From Lactobacillus kitasatonis DSM 16761 = JCM 1039 (lineage in GTDB: Bacteria; Bacillota; Bacilli; Lactobacillales; Lactobacillaceae), in the NCBI RefSeq assembly GCF_000615285.1, contig NZ_BALU01000001.1, forward strand, positions 124,001-188,000: 64,000 nt of DNA, in the 5' to 3' direction. Below are positions 27,800-35,947 of this stretch, piece after piece. The notes beneath the pieces are model-generated. The model was not told the origin of the DNA, searched no databases, and saw only the letters and a list, made by a program, of their open reading frames with translations. Numbering within the stretch: the stretch's first letter is position 1; each line of letters starts with the position of its first letter. Position numbers and translations under genes: made by a program.

Positions 27800-27836
27800 A
27801 AAAAGTGGCTTGAATAAAGATTTCAAGCCACTTTTT
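27800..27836 (+). terminator. terminator after cbpB
   Basis: AAAAAGTGGCTTGA pairs with TCAAGCCACTTTTT. Confidence 0.9.
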
Positions 27837-27939
27837 AATTACAAAACAATAATAAATCATTTATACAGTCTATACCAAAAAAGAATGTTAGAATGGTGTG
27901 AGTAAAGTAATATTACAGACTTTTTTGGAGGTTTGAATC

Positions 27940-29796
27940 ATGAAACGTCAATGGAAATTTATTGTCGTTTTAATTGCCGGGGTAATAAGTCTGTTCTTTG
28001 AATTTGGCGTGCACGCTTCTACGTTATTTACCACACCATTTCTTAAATTACAGATGAATCCTCAAGCAATTATTATCGACATCCTAGGTATTTGGATTTC
28101 TGTCCTCTTATTAATGGAGATCGTTGAAGATTGGAAATCTGGACGCTATGGTGTTGATATTCTAGCAGTTATTGCGATTGTTTCTACTATTTTGATCAAC
28201 AACTACTGGGCTGAATGGATGATTTTGGTAATGTCCACTGGTGGTGAAACACTGGAAGACTACGCTACAGGACAAGCCAGCAAGGAATTACGTTCCCTTT
28301 TGAACAATACGCCACGTATTGCCAACAAGTTGGTTAATGGTCAAATTACTGAGGTCAAAGTTGATGAATTGCGCATTGGCGACATCGTTTTGATCAAACC
28401 AGGTCAACAAGTTCCTGTCGACGGTGAAATTGTTAAGGGTACTTCTAGTTTTGACCAATCATCATTGACTGGTGAATCTGTTCCTGTAACTAAAAAGCCA
28501 GGCGACAACCTGATGTCAGGTTCCGTTAACGGTGATGCCGCAGTGCAAATGAAGGTTACCAAGGAAGCTAAAAACTCTGAGTATCAGTCAATCGTTGCTT
28601 TGGTTAAGTCAGCACAAGCACAACCTGCTAAGTTCGTTAAAATGGCCGACCGTTATGCTGTTCCATTTACCATCATTTCATTGATTATTGGTGCAGCTGC
28701 ATGGGCTACTTCAGGGGATGCAACTAGATTCGCCGAGGTTATGGTTGTTGCTTCTCCATGTCCACTTTTGATTGCAGCTCCAGTTGCTTTGGTCAGTGGT
28801 ATGAGTTCAATGTCAGCTCACCACATCATTGTGAAGTCTGGTCCAACTCTTGAAAAATTAGCTCGTGCCAAGACTTTTGCTTTCGATAAAACTGGTACTT
28901 TAACTGAAAACCAATTGGTAGTTGATCAAGTTGTACCTGCAGAAGATTCTGTAAGTAAGGATGAATTACAAGGTTTAGCTGCCAGCGTTGAACAACTATC
29001 AAGCCACGTTATCGCTAGCTCACTTGTAAAGGCCACTAACAAAGACTTAATCAAGCCGGTAACCAACTTAAAGGAAACTACTGCTCAAGGTGTTGAAGGC
29101 GACGTTGACGGCAAGCACGTTAAAGTCGGTAAATTAAAGTTCGTTGCACCTGATCATGAAAAGATCGATATTAACTCAACTGCTGTCTTTGTCTCAATCA
29201 ATGATCAATTTGCTGGCTACATTACCTTGATGGACGAAATGCGTTCAGAAACACCTGACACAATTGCTAGATTGAAGCGTCAAGGTGCACAAGATATTAT
29301 GATGCTTACTGGTGACCACAAGGCTGTTGCCGAAAAAGTTGGTAACAAAGCCGGTATTACCGATATTCGTGCTGATCTTTTACCATCTGAAAAGATTAAG
29401 GCTATCAAGGAAGTACCTAAAGACTTGCGTCCTGTTGTTATGACTGGTGACGGTGTTAACGACGCCCCAAGTTTAACTGCTGCTGATGTTGGTATCGCTA
29501 TGGGTGCCAAAGGTGCTACTGCTGCCAGTGAAAGTGCTGATGCAGTTATCATGGTTAACGATTTGTCTAAGATCAATGATGCTGTTGCTATTTCTAAGCA
29601 CACTATGAAGGTTGCTAATATCGACGTTTTGACTGCGATCGGTGTCGTAATTATCATCGAATTGATTGCCTTCACTGGTGTTATTCCAGCATTCTGGGGT
29701 GCTATTTTGCAGGAAGTTGTCGACATGATCACTATCAGTTTGGGACTTCTTGCTAAGACTACTCCAAGTAAAAAGCAATTTGGACTTGAAGAGTAA
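27940..29796 (+). CDS. P1B-type heavy-metal ATPase with SPC motif
   Basis: 618-residue cation pump. Motifs in order: TGES actuator loop (SLTGESVPVTKKPGD), the ion-binding helix VVASPCPLLIAAP with SPC instead of CPC, the phosphorylation site DKTGTLT (D316), and the hinge MTGDGVNDAPSLTAADVGIAMG. No N-terminal metal-binding domain. The SPC motif points to the P1B-4-like group (Co, Fe, Zn, Mn or Cd export or uptake), so a copper role is unlikely. GGAGG lies 12 bases before the ATG. Substrate cannot be decided from sequence. The gene is followed by two terminators. Confidence 0.92.
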   Translation: MKRQWKFIVVLIAGVISLFFEFGVHASTLFTTPFLKLQMNPQAIIIDILGIWISVLLLMEIVEDWKSGRYGVDILAVIAIVSTILINNYWAEWMILVMSTGGETLEDYATGQASKELRSLLNNTPRIANKLVNGQITEVKVDELRIGDIVLIKPGQQVPVDGEIVKGTSSFDQSSLTGESVPVTKKPGDNLMSGSVNGDAAVQMKVTKEAKNSEYQSIVALVKSAQAQPAKFVKMADRYAVPFTIISLIIGAAAWATSGDATRFAEVMVVASPCPLLIAAPVALVSGMSSMSAHHIIVKSGPTLEKLARAKTFAFDKTGTLTENQLVVDQVVPAEDSVSKDELQGLAASVEQLSSHVIASSLVKATNKDLIKPVTNLKETTAQGVEGDVDGKHVKVGKLKFVAPDHEKIDINSTAVFVSINDQFAGYITLMDEMRSETPDTIARLKRQGAQDIMMLTGDHKAVAEKVGNKAGITDIRADLLPSEKIKAIKEVPKDLRPVVMTGDGVNDAPSLTAADVGIAMGAKGATAASESADAVIMVNDLSKINDAVAISKHTMKVANIDVLTAIGVVIIIELIAFTGVIPAFWGAILQEVVDMITISLGLLAKTTPSKKQFGLEE

Positions 29797-29827
29797 TTTG
29801 CATCTGACTTAAAAAAATATTAAAATT

Positions 29828-29864
29828 AAACTCAACTGAATATTTATTTAGTGGTTGGGTTTTT
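29828..29864 (+). terminator. first terminator after the P-type ATPase
   Basis: AAACTCAAC and GTTGGGTTTTT pair across a 16-base loop. Confidence 0.7.
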
Positions 29865-29876
29865 ACACAAAATAAA

Positions 29877-29927
29877 AACTTTCAAGATTTGCTTCTTTGG
29901 GTCAAGAAGCGCTTGAAAGTTTTTTTG
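29877..29927 (+). terminator. second terminator after the P-type ATPase
   Basis: CTTTCAAG-GCTTCTT pairs with AAGAAGC-CTTGAAAG and runs into TTTTTTT. Confidence 0.9.
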
Positions 29928-29951
29928 TTTTTTTAAGGAAAAGAGGACGAT

Positions 29952-31121
29952 ATGCATTTCTTAGGGGAATTAATTTTAATCCTGCTGACAACAGTATTGC
30001 TCGGGCAATTATTTGCCCGCTTTAACATGCCATCAGTTATCGGACAATTGCTTTCAGGTATTTTATTAGGACCAGCTATCTTAAACTGGATTCATCCAAA
30101 TGAAATAATCAGCTTATTCTCTGAATTTGGGGTCATTTTATTAATGTTCTTAGCCGGTCTTGAAAGTGATTTGGACTTATTAAAGAAATACTTCAAGTTG
30201 AGTTTTACGGTAGCTAGTGTCGGTGTCATTTTGCCAGTTGTTTTCATGGGACTGGCCAGTTACTTCTTTGGCATGAAGCCACTTGAAGCACTCTTTATCG
30301 GGATCGTTTTTGCGGCAACCAGTGTTTCTATTTCGGTTGTGGTATTGCAAGAAGCTAACCAACTTCATACACGTGCCGGTACAGCAATTTTAGGGGCCGC
30401 TGTAGTCGATGACATCTTGGCTGTGGTAGTTTTAAGTTTATTCACTACATTCAGTCACGAAGGCGGAAAGAGCGGTTTAACCAACAATTTCTTCCTTAAC
30501 ATCTTGATCGAAATCGTCTACTTCGTCGTTGTTTGGATCATCTTCAAATTTGTTGCGCCATACTTTATGAAGGTTTCAGAAAAAATTTCTGTTGATTACT
30601 CTGTAGCCATTGGTTCATTAGTATTGGCATTAACAATGGCTTGGGCTGCCGACTTCGTTGGCTTGTCTGCCGTTGTAGGTGCGTTCTTTGGTGGTTTGGC
30701 AATTCGTCAAACGCCGCAACATAAAGAAGTTCAATCATCCGTTTCAGCAATCGGTTATTCCATCTTCATTCCAGTATTCTTCGCTGATATCGGTCTTTCA
30801 ATGACCTTTGCCAGCTTTTTCAAGGACATCTGGTTCATTATTGCGATGACCGTTTTAGCCGTTCTATCCAAGTTCTGGGCTGGTAAATACTCCAGTGAAG
30901 TCTTTGGCTTTACTAATAACGAAGGTAATATCGTAGGTGCCGGAATGGTATCACGTGGTGAAGTTGCGTTAATTGTGGCACAGATCGGGATCACACATCA
31001 CTTATTCCCTGAAGATATTTACTCCAGTTTGATTTTGGTAATCATTGTAACGACTGTGCTTTCACCATTTATCTTGAATCACTTCATTAAGAAGAGTAAG
31101 CAAGATACAGAATTTATGTAA
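29952..31121 (+). CDS. Na+/H+ antiporter, CPA2 family
   Basis: 389-residue membrane antiporter with about 12 helices, resembling NapA/KefB-type CPA2 transporters without a C-terminal nucleotide-binding domain. Landmarks are PSVIGQLLSGILLGPAIL at the start, GAAVVDDILAVVVLSLF (ion-binding aspartates) near residue 150, and GMVSRGEVALIVAQIG near residue 335. It exchanges Na+ or K+ for protons. AAGAGG precedes the ATG. Confidence 0.93.
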   Translation: MHFLGELILILLTTVLLGQLFARFNMPSVIGQLLSGILLGPAILNWIHPNEIISLFSEFGVILLMFLAGLESDLDLLKKYFKLSFTVASVGVILPVVFMGLASYFFGMKPLEALFIGIVFAATSVSISVVVLQEANQLHTRAGTAILGAAVVDDILAVVVLSLFTTFSHEGGKSGLTNNFFLNILIEIVYFVVVWIIFKFVAPYFMKVSEKISVDYSVAIGSLVLALTMAWAADFVGLSAVVGAFFGGLAIRQTPQHKEVQSSVSAIGYSIFIPVFFADIGLSMTFASFFKDIWFIIAMTVLAVLSKFWAGKYSSEVFGFTNNEGNIVGAGMVSRGEVALIVAQIGITHHLFPEDIYSSLILVIIVTTVLSPFILNHFIKKSKQDTEFM

Positions 31122-31124
31122 ATT

Positions 31125-31152
31125 AAAAGCCTAGTGGATGCTAGGCTTTTTT
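31125..31152 (+). terminator. terminator after the antiporter
   Basis: AAAAGCCTAG/CTAGGCTTTTTT with a six-base loop. Confidence 0.92.
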
Positions 31153-31161
31153 CGTGTTCGC

Positions 31162-31190
31162 TTGTAGACGCAAATACGAATCAGTATAAT
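31162..31190 (+). promoter_or_regulatory. promoter of the toxin mRNA
   Basis: TTGTAG (31162-31167), 17-bp spacer, TATAAT (31185-31190). The expected start near 31197 leaves a leader of about 95 bases before the toxin GTG, which contains GGCGGC able to pair with the CGCC just after the ribosome site. Confidence 0.75.
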
Positions 31191-31290
31191 TTCATGCGTA
31201 GAAAAGTTGAAGCGGCGGCTATCCCAAGGAAATGGTGCTTATGAAGATTTTTTGACTCTACCACAACCCTGTTAGAAAGGAGACGCCATC

Positions 31291-31434
31291 GTGTCTGTTT
31301 CAGATGCGTTGCAACTAATGTTCAGTTTCGGCTCGTTTGTCGTTTTACTGATTTCATTGGTTGTTGAGCTGATCAAACTACATGATCAGCGAAAAAATAA
31401 CTGCTTTAGCTCTGCAAAGCTGGCAGTTATTTAG
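31291..31434 (+). CDS. putative holin-like type I toxin (Hol_Tox/TxpA-like)
   Basis: A 47-residue peptide from GTG with AGAAAGGAG eight bases upstream. It starts SVSDALQLMFSFGSFVVLLI, continues with a hydrophobic segment SLVVELIKL, and ends in a polar tail, which is the pattern of the putative holin-like toxin family. Such peptides insert in the membrane when the antisense RNA is lost. The flanking promoters and terminators read as a complete toxin-antitoxin unit; the C-terminal codons also encode the terminator hairpin of the antisense RNA. Confidence 0.82.
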   Translation: MSVSDALQLMFSFGSFVVLLISLVVELIKLHDQRKNNCFSSAKLAVI

Positions 31435-31514
31435 TAAATTGTAATAATTTTCAAATAGTCGTCGCTAATGCGATTCTACACTAAAGAGGTTTGACTTAGT
31501 CGGCCTCTTTTTTC
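31395..31514 (-). ncRNA. antisense RNA antitoxin overlapping the toxin 3' end
   Basis: A strong minus-strand promoter lies at 31521-31549 and points into the toxin gene. The transcript would start near 31514, cross the toxin terminator and 3' UTR, and stop at a hairpin AAATAACTGC/GCAGTTATTTTTT (31395-31432) inside the toxin coding end. That gives about 120 bases complementary to the toxin mRNA, the txpA/ratA layout. The RNA is inferred from these signals. Confidence 0.72.
31483..31513 (+). terminator. terminator of the toxin mRNA
   Basis: AAAGAGG pairs with CCTCTTTTTT across a 14-base loop. Confidence 0.8.
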
Positions 31515-31520
31515 ATACTC

Positions 31521-31549
31521 ATTATATCAACTACATGGCATGTAGACAA
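31521..31549 (-). promoter_or_regulatory. promoter of the antisense RNA
   Basis: Minus strand TTGTCT (31544-31549), 17-bp spacer, TATAAT (31521-31526). It lies directly past the stop of the DUF4097 gene and has no coding gene downstream on this strand. Confidence 0.78.
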
Positions 31550-32203
31550 TCAATTAACAGAAATATTACCATTTGAAGTATCGATACTTAGCACATTTTT
31601 AGCATCAGTATTTTTCTCAAACTCATCAGATTTATTTTCTCCTTCAACAGTAATATGACCATTTGAAGTAGACAGATCATATCCTTCTACATTAGTCTTT
31701 CCAACTTTTACCGTGCCGTTTGAAGTATCGATTTTGAAGCCGTTTTTCGTTATCAGATTTTTAAGATTAACTTTACCGTTTGAAGTATCAATTGTTCCCT
31801 TTTGAACTTCTAAATTATCAGCTGATATATTGCCATTTGAGGTATCAATTGAAAGGTACTTCAATTCTTTCTTAGGCATTTTAATAGTTAACTCCTGTTT
31901 TAACTTTTTCGCATTAAAAATGCTGCCATTAATTGTTATAGACCTTTCTGGCGAATCAATAGTCAAAATACCATTTTTCACCTTTACAGATGGCTCTAAT
32001 TTTTCTTGTCCTGTGTAACTTACACTATAGCGATCACCAGTCACTAATCTAATGTTGTCGATCGAGTTATCAACTTTTATTTGATTAAAGGATTCTACCG
32101 AAAAGTTTTTATTAACTGTCTTTATATCATTTGAATTGTACAAGAAATAAACTCCTCCAATGGCAATTACAACTATAAATATTAATATCAACATTTTTCT
32201 CAT
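31550..32203 (-). CDS. membrane-anchored DUF4097 beta-repeat protein
   Basis: About 217 residues. An N-terminal anchor (MLILIFIVVIAIGGVYFLY) precedes a right-handed beta-repeat domain in which the unit (S/T/K)IDTSNG(N/K/T) recurs four times plus one LSTSNG, spaced 18-30 residues. This is the DUF4097 family, seen in envelope-stress proteins. The start is uncertain: ATG at 32203 overlaps the TGA of the ABC gene (GAGTGATG), and a later ATG has better spacing from GGAG. Coupling to the ABC exporter suggests a joint function. Confidence 0.82.
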   Translation of the reverse strand: MRKMLILIFIVVIAIGGVYFLYNSNDIKTVNKNFSVESFNQIKVDNSIDNIRLVTGDRYSVSYTGQEKLEPSVKVKNGILTIDSPERSITINGSIFNAKKLKQELTIKMPKKELKYLSIDTSNGNISADNLEVQKGTIDTSNGKVNLKNLITKNGFKIDTSNGTVKVGKTNVEGYDLSTSNGHITVEGENKSDEFEKNTDAKNVLSIDTSNGNISVN

Positions 32204-33786
32204 CACTCCATATACCCTTTCAAGTCAATTACGTTATCATAGTTTCCTAACTCATTTGCTTCATAATGGTGGGTCACTTCTACAAAGGTTAAATCAGAAT
32301 TTAACAAATATTGATGAATCTTATCTGATGTCTTTTTATCAAGAGAGGCATTAATTTCATCAAGCAAAAGCACAGGGCGTCTTGATAAAATCGCTCTAGC
32401 CAACTCAATTCTTGCAAGCTGACCGCCTGATAATTGATCTGCATTATCACCCAGGGAATAATCAAACCCTTTTTCTTTAATTACATTAGTAAGTTGAAGC
32501 TTAGAACAAACTTGCTCAACTATTTCCTGGGGAATATCTTTACCTAAAGTCAGATTGAACCATAAAGTATCTGCGAAAATAACTGGTGCCTGACTTGCAT
32601 AAGCAAAAATATTTTCAAAGTTACCTGCTTTTTCAATTTTCCCGTTTAACAAAATTTCTTTTGCTTCACCATATTTACCTTTCATCAAGAACTGCAGCAA
32701 CGTTGATTTACCTGTCCCTGATGGACCAATAATTGCCTGCTTAGTTTTTCTTTTAATTGTTAAATCAAGATTTTGGATTAACTGTTGGCCTTTTCTATTA
32801 AGTGAAACGTCTGTTAAAACAAGATCCTTAAAGGCCACTTTATTGTTATCGGCTTTTTCACCTTTTGCCAAAGCTAAATACTTATTTGTCTTTTCAACGA
32901 TCTTTTTGGTAGTTGATAATTCATTACGATCATTCAAGATAGTTAAGATTGGATTTACAAAAGAGTTAGCCAACTGCACAATAGCAAACAACGAACCTAA
33001 CGTTGTCATACCATGGATTACCATGTAGACACCTGTTAAAAACGGAACTAAGAATGTAACAAGATTACCGATCAGACTAATCCAAGAACCAGTATCTAAA
33101 TTCAATAGATTCATTTTTCTTAATGCAGCCTCAAGATTGAATACTTTTACTTGGTTTTTCTTCGCTGCATTTTCTCGCCCATTGTATAAACTCAAAGTTT
33201 CGCTGCCAGCTAAAAAATTCTTAGTTTGATTTACATACTGACCATTGGCTTTAGTCCAATTTTCTGAGGCATTTTGAATTGATTTTTGGAAGAAATTAGA
33301 AATGAGCATTGGTACAAATGAACCAACTAAAAACAAAATAGTAACTAGCCAATTAACTGATAATGCATAGCCTAAGGCCAGCACTAATGCACAAGCCTGC
33401 ATAATAATTTCAATCTGTGCATCAAAGCGATTAGTTTCGAGCAACTTAAAGTCATTGGTTAAAAAGCCAAGCCCATCAGAATTCTCATCCCTATCAGTAT
33501 TGAGCATCCCTTTGAAGATGTTAGTTCTCAAATATGCATTAGTTTCTTGAATTGCGGCAGTTTTTAAGCGATTGAAAATTAAGCTTGCTATAAAAGTAAG
33601 AAGAAAGCCAGTAATCATGATAATTAAAAAATTTCCTACTTGATCCCACTTCTTTTGTGTTGCAATATTGGTCAAGGTTTGCACCATATATGCTGAGATG
33701 ATAGTGGAACAACTTGCAATAAATCCTGTTATGATCATTGCAATGAACTTAAAATGATTTGAGTATTTGTAAAGCATGAAATTCAA
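32203..33786 (-). CDS. ABC exporter, fused membrane and ATPase domains
   Basis: 527 residues: six membrane helices in the first 300 residues (ABC_membrane type), then an ATPase domain with Walker A GPSGTGKST, signature LSGGQLARIELARAIL and Walker B PVLLLDEINASLD. It exports a peptide, lipid or drug; the substrate is unknown. It is divergent from an rgg regulator 95 bp away, which probably controls it, and is translationally coupled to the DUF4097 gene. Confidence 0.9.
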   Translation of the reverse strand: MNFMLYKYSNHFKFIAMIITGFIASCSTIISAYMVQTLTNIATQKKWDQVGNFLIIMITGFLLTFIASLIFNRLKTAAIQETNAYLRTNIFKGMLNTDRDENSDGLGFLTNDFKLLETNRFDAQIEIIMQACALVLALGYALSVNWLVTILFLVGSFVPMLISNFFQKSIQNASENWTKANGQYVNQTKNFLAGSETLSLYNGRENAAKKNQVKVFNLEAALRKMNLLNLDTGSWISLIGNLVTFLVPFLTGVYMVIHGMTTLGSLFAIVQLANSFVNPILTILNDRNELSTTKKIVEKTNKYLALAKGEKADNNKVAFKDLVLTDVSLNRKGQQLIQNLDLTIKRKTKQAIIGPSGTGKSTLLQFLMKGKYGEAKEILLNGKIEKAGNFENIFAYASQAPVIFADTLWFNLTLGKDIPQEIVEQVCSKLQLTNVIKEKGFDYSLGDNADQLSGGQLARIELARAILSRRPVLLLDEINASLDKKTSDKIHQYLLNSDLTFVEVTHHYEANELGNYDNVIDLKGYME

Positions 33787-33812
33787 CTCCCCTGTTTGTT
33801 ATTGGGGATATT

Positions 33813-33859
33813 ATTGCATGCATTTTTTATTCAAAAATGATAAATTGCATATATGCAAT
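33813..33859. promoter_or_regulatory. palindromes between the ABC exporter and rgg
   Basis: The 95-bp divergent gap holds a perfect palindrome ATTGCATATATGCAAT (33844-33859) and a second, related ATTGCATGCAT (33813-33823). Both contain TTGCAT. They are plausible binding sites for the neighbouring Rgg protein. No short hydrophobic pheromone peptide is encoded in the gap. Confidence 0.5.
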
Positions 33860-33881
33860 ATCAATATAGGAGAAAACCGAA

Positions 33882-34730
33882 ATGGCAATTGGTGAAAAAT
33901 ACAAAGAATTACGAAAAGAACAATCTATTACCTTAGCACAAGCAGCCAAAGGTATTTGTGCTACTTCGAATTTATCTCGCTGGGAGAACGGTAAAATTAC
34001 GCTAGAGTTCAACAAAGTACTGGCTCTTTTAAGCCGGATTCACATTAGCCCTACTGAATTTATTGGTTATGCAGATATTGTGCAAGAAAATGATCTTCCA
34101 ACAGAAATACTGAAAGCAATTGAAGAAGAAGATGCTAGTGCAATAAAGGAACTTATCTACGTACAATTAGATAAGTACCATGCTAAGCGAAATGCACACG
34201 ATCTATATCTTGCCGTGATACTTTGCAATCAATACCTACTAATCAAGGGTGAAAACCTCTTACCATTTTCTGATCAAATGCACCTTTACACTTATTTATC
34301 CAAGATCACCTTGTGGAGCACCTATAATTTAGGCTTTTTTGGCAACTGTGTTTTCATGATCAAAACTGACAAAGTCTATGCTATTGCGATGAACGTTTTA
34401 AACAACCAAGATTTAATTCAAAAAAATTCTAGTTCCATCGGTTTAATTTCCATGATGGGGGTTCTATCAGATGCAACGATATCGCTAATTTTTCGCAAAG
34501 ATATAATCCATGCACATAAATTAATTAATACTTTTAAAAGCATCGAACTACCACAATACCTAGAATTCTTTAAAGTGACTTTGACATTCTTAGAAAAGAC
34601 ACTGCAATATTTAAAAACTAAAGATGAAGATTCTATTCTAAGTTTTATCAATAATGCTCAAGCTATGGGAATGAACGAATCTGCAGATACATTTAAAAAT
34701 ATCTTTGAAAAAGTCAAAATATTAAATTAA
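33882..34730 (+). CDS. Rgg/GadR/MutR-family transcriptional regulator
   Basis: 282 residues: an N-terminal XRE helix-turn-helix (about 6-60, KELRKEQSITLAQAA and NLSRWENGKI) and a long all-helical C-terminal domain of the Rgg type (TPR-like, usually a peptide pheromone receptor). AGGAGAAAACCGAA precedes the ATG. It is divergent from the ABC exporter/DUF4097 operon and likely controls it. The corresponding pheromone is not visible here. Confidence 0.87.
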   Translation: MAIGEKYKELRKEQSITLAQAAKGICATSNLSRWENGKITLEFNKVLALLSRIHISPTEFIGYADIVQENDLPTEILKAIEEEDASAIKELIYVQLDKYHAKRNAHDLYLAVILCNQYLLIKGENLLPFSDQMHLYTYLSKITLWSTYNLGFFGNCVFMIKTDKVYAIAMNVLNNQDLIQKNSSSIGLISMMGVLSDATISLIFRKDIIHAHKLINTFKSIELPQYLEFFKVTLTFLEKTLQYLKTKDEDSILSFINNAQAMGMNESADTFKNIFEKVKILN

Positions 34731-34781
34731 AAAAGCAATTTGTTATAGAATACTAATCAAATTAAGCCCAATAATGAAAGG

Positions 34782-35396
34782 TTGATCGTCGCAGCAGATA
34801 AGTCTACATTAAAGAATAAATTTATTCTCGTCTTAATCAGTCTCTTAATTCTATTTAGCATATTTTTTATAGGGAGCAAAACAATGAACATTCCTTCTCC
34901 TACTCAATTCACTGATGACTCACATTATCAAAACACAATTATCAAATATAGTCGCCGCTTGATCGGATATTTCAATTACGGTACTGATGAGCGAAGAATG
35001 AATTTGGGCAATTTACAACATCCAAATAAAAATGGTTTTGCTGATTGCTCAAGCCTCGTTTGGTTAGTGATGAAGCAGGCCGGTTATAATGTTGGACAAA
35101 CAGCCTTTTCTACTCCTGAAATGGAAAATGATGCTAAAAATGCTCATCAATACTTTAGACAAATTCATGCTAAAAATGTGAAACCAGGTGATATTGTCAT
35201 TGTTAATGTTGGAACTGGTTATGGTCCAAATGGCCACACAGCAATTATTGATGGTTCATATCACGGCAGAAAAACGCAAATTATCGAAATCGGTGGAATC
35301 GATCCAATGGGTGCGGTCCATCGTTCAACAATTGCGCAATCTTTTCAAAGCCTTCTTAAAGAGGGAAGTATCACTTATGCTCGTCCTACTAAATAA
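34782..35396 (+). CDS. secreted NlpC/P60-type peptidoglycan hydrolase
   Basis: 204 residues. A signal anchor (FILVLISLLILFSIFFIGS) precedes the catalytic domain: FADCSSLVWLVMKQAGY holds the cysteine (DCSSL), PGDIVIVNVG and PNGHTAIIDG hold the histidine. Enzymes of this type cleave peptide bonds in peptidoglycan. The start is a TTG directly after GAAAGG; spacing is unusually short, so the true start is uncertain. It follows rgg in the same direction, 51 bp away. Confidence 0.83.
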   Translation: MIVAADKSTLKNKFILVLISLLILFSIFFIGSKTMNIPSPTQFTDDSHYQNTIIKYSRRLIGYFNYGTDERRMNLGNLQHPNKNGFADCSSLVWLVMKQAGYNVGQTAFSTPEMENDAKNAHQYFRQIHAKNVKPGDIVIVNVGTGYGPNGHTAIIDGSYHGRKTQIIEIGGIDPMGAVHRSTIAQSFQSLLKEGSITYARPTK

Positions 35397-35499
35397 GCAT
35401 TGCAACCTCAAGTTGACAAAATTTATCGCAAAATTGGTAGAATGCAACCATTCCTCGCAGTATCATTTTGATAAAATTAAACCAATCGAGGTAACGAGT

Positions 35500-35901
35500 A
35501 TGAACTTAAATCAAAAAATATCACAATTACGAAATGATAATAACTGGTCACAAGAAGAATTAGCCGAGAAATTAAATGTTAGTCGACAATCCGTTTCTAA
35601 ATGGGAGAGCGGACAAGCTAAACCTGATCTAGACAAAATCATTGCTTTATCTAATATTTTTGATGTTTCAACTGATTATTTACTCAAAGATGACAATGAA
35701 GAAAAGAGTAATAAATCAACTAATAAGCATCACTTCAGCCTTTCATGGATTCAATTTGGGCGCCTTAATTCTGCTATTTGGGCAATTGCTGGAGCAATCT
35801 ATTTTATCTGCGGATTTGCCTTTGATAATTGGGATTCTAGTATGATTATATTTTCAATTACATTGATACTTACTATCATTATCAGATTATTTGCACACTA
35901 A
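35500..35901 (+). CDS. XRE-family regulator with C-terminal membrane helices
   Basis: 133 residues from the ATG at 35500 (GAGGTAACGAG in front): a helix-turn-helix at 1-60 (QKISQLRNDNNWSQEELAEK, SRQSVSKWESGQ), a linker and two hydrophobic segments (SAIWAIAGAIYFICGF, IIFSITLILTIIIRL). The open frame extends further upstream, but that part overlaps the NlpC gene in another frame and lacks a ribosome site. Membrane-tethered XRE proteins often sense envelope state; target unknown. Confidence 0.82.
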   Translation: MNLNQKISQLRNDNNWSQEELAEKLNVSRQSVSKWESGQAKPDLDKIIALSNIFDVSTDYLLKDDNEEKSNKSTNKHHFSLSWIQFGRLNSAIWAIAGAIYFICGFAFDNWDSSMIIFSITLILTIIIRLFAH

Positions 35902-35905
35902 ACAC

Positions 35906-35933
35906 AAAAACGTCGGAAAATTTCCGGCGTTTT
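35906..35933. terminator. bidirectional terminator
   Basis: AAAACG-CGGAAA/TTTCCG-CGTTTT between two convergent genes. Confidence 0.85.
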
Positions 35934-35947
35934 AATTTGCATCCAAT

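Noticed and set aside
27873-27927. Metal riboswitch before the P-type ATPase
   Set aside because: Only a single inverted repeat spanning the likely promoter is seen; it lacks the conserved yybP-ykoY core and would be only partly transcribed.
29280-29732. Long minus-strand frame inside the P-type ATPase
   Set aside because: It has no ribosome site, no family resemblance, and lies wholly under a gene with all conserved motifs; it is a shadow of biased codons.
33787-33881. Short hydrophobic peptide pheromone for Rgg
   Set aside because: No reading frame with a ribosome site and hydrophobic content exists in the gap.
35188-35500. Upstream extension of the XRE regulator by 104 codons
   Set aside because: It overlaps the NlpC/P60 gene in another frame, has no ribosome site, and the helix-turn-helix starts at the ATG at 35500.
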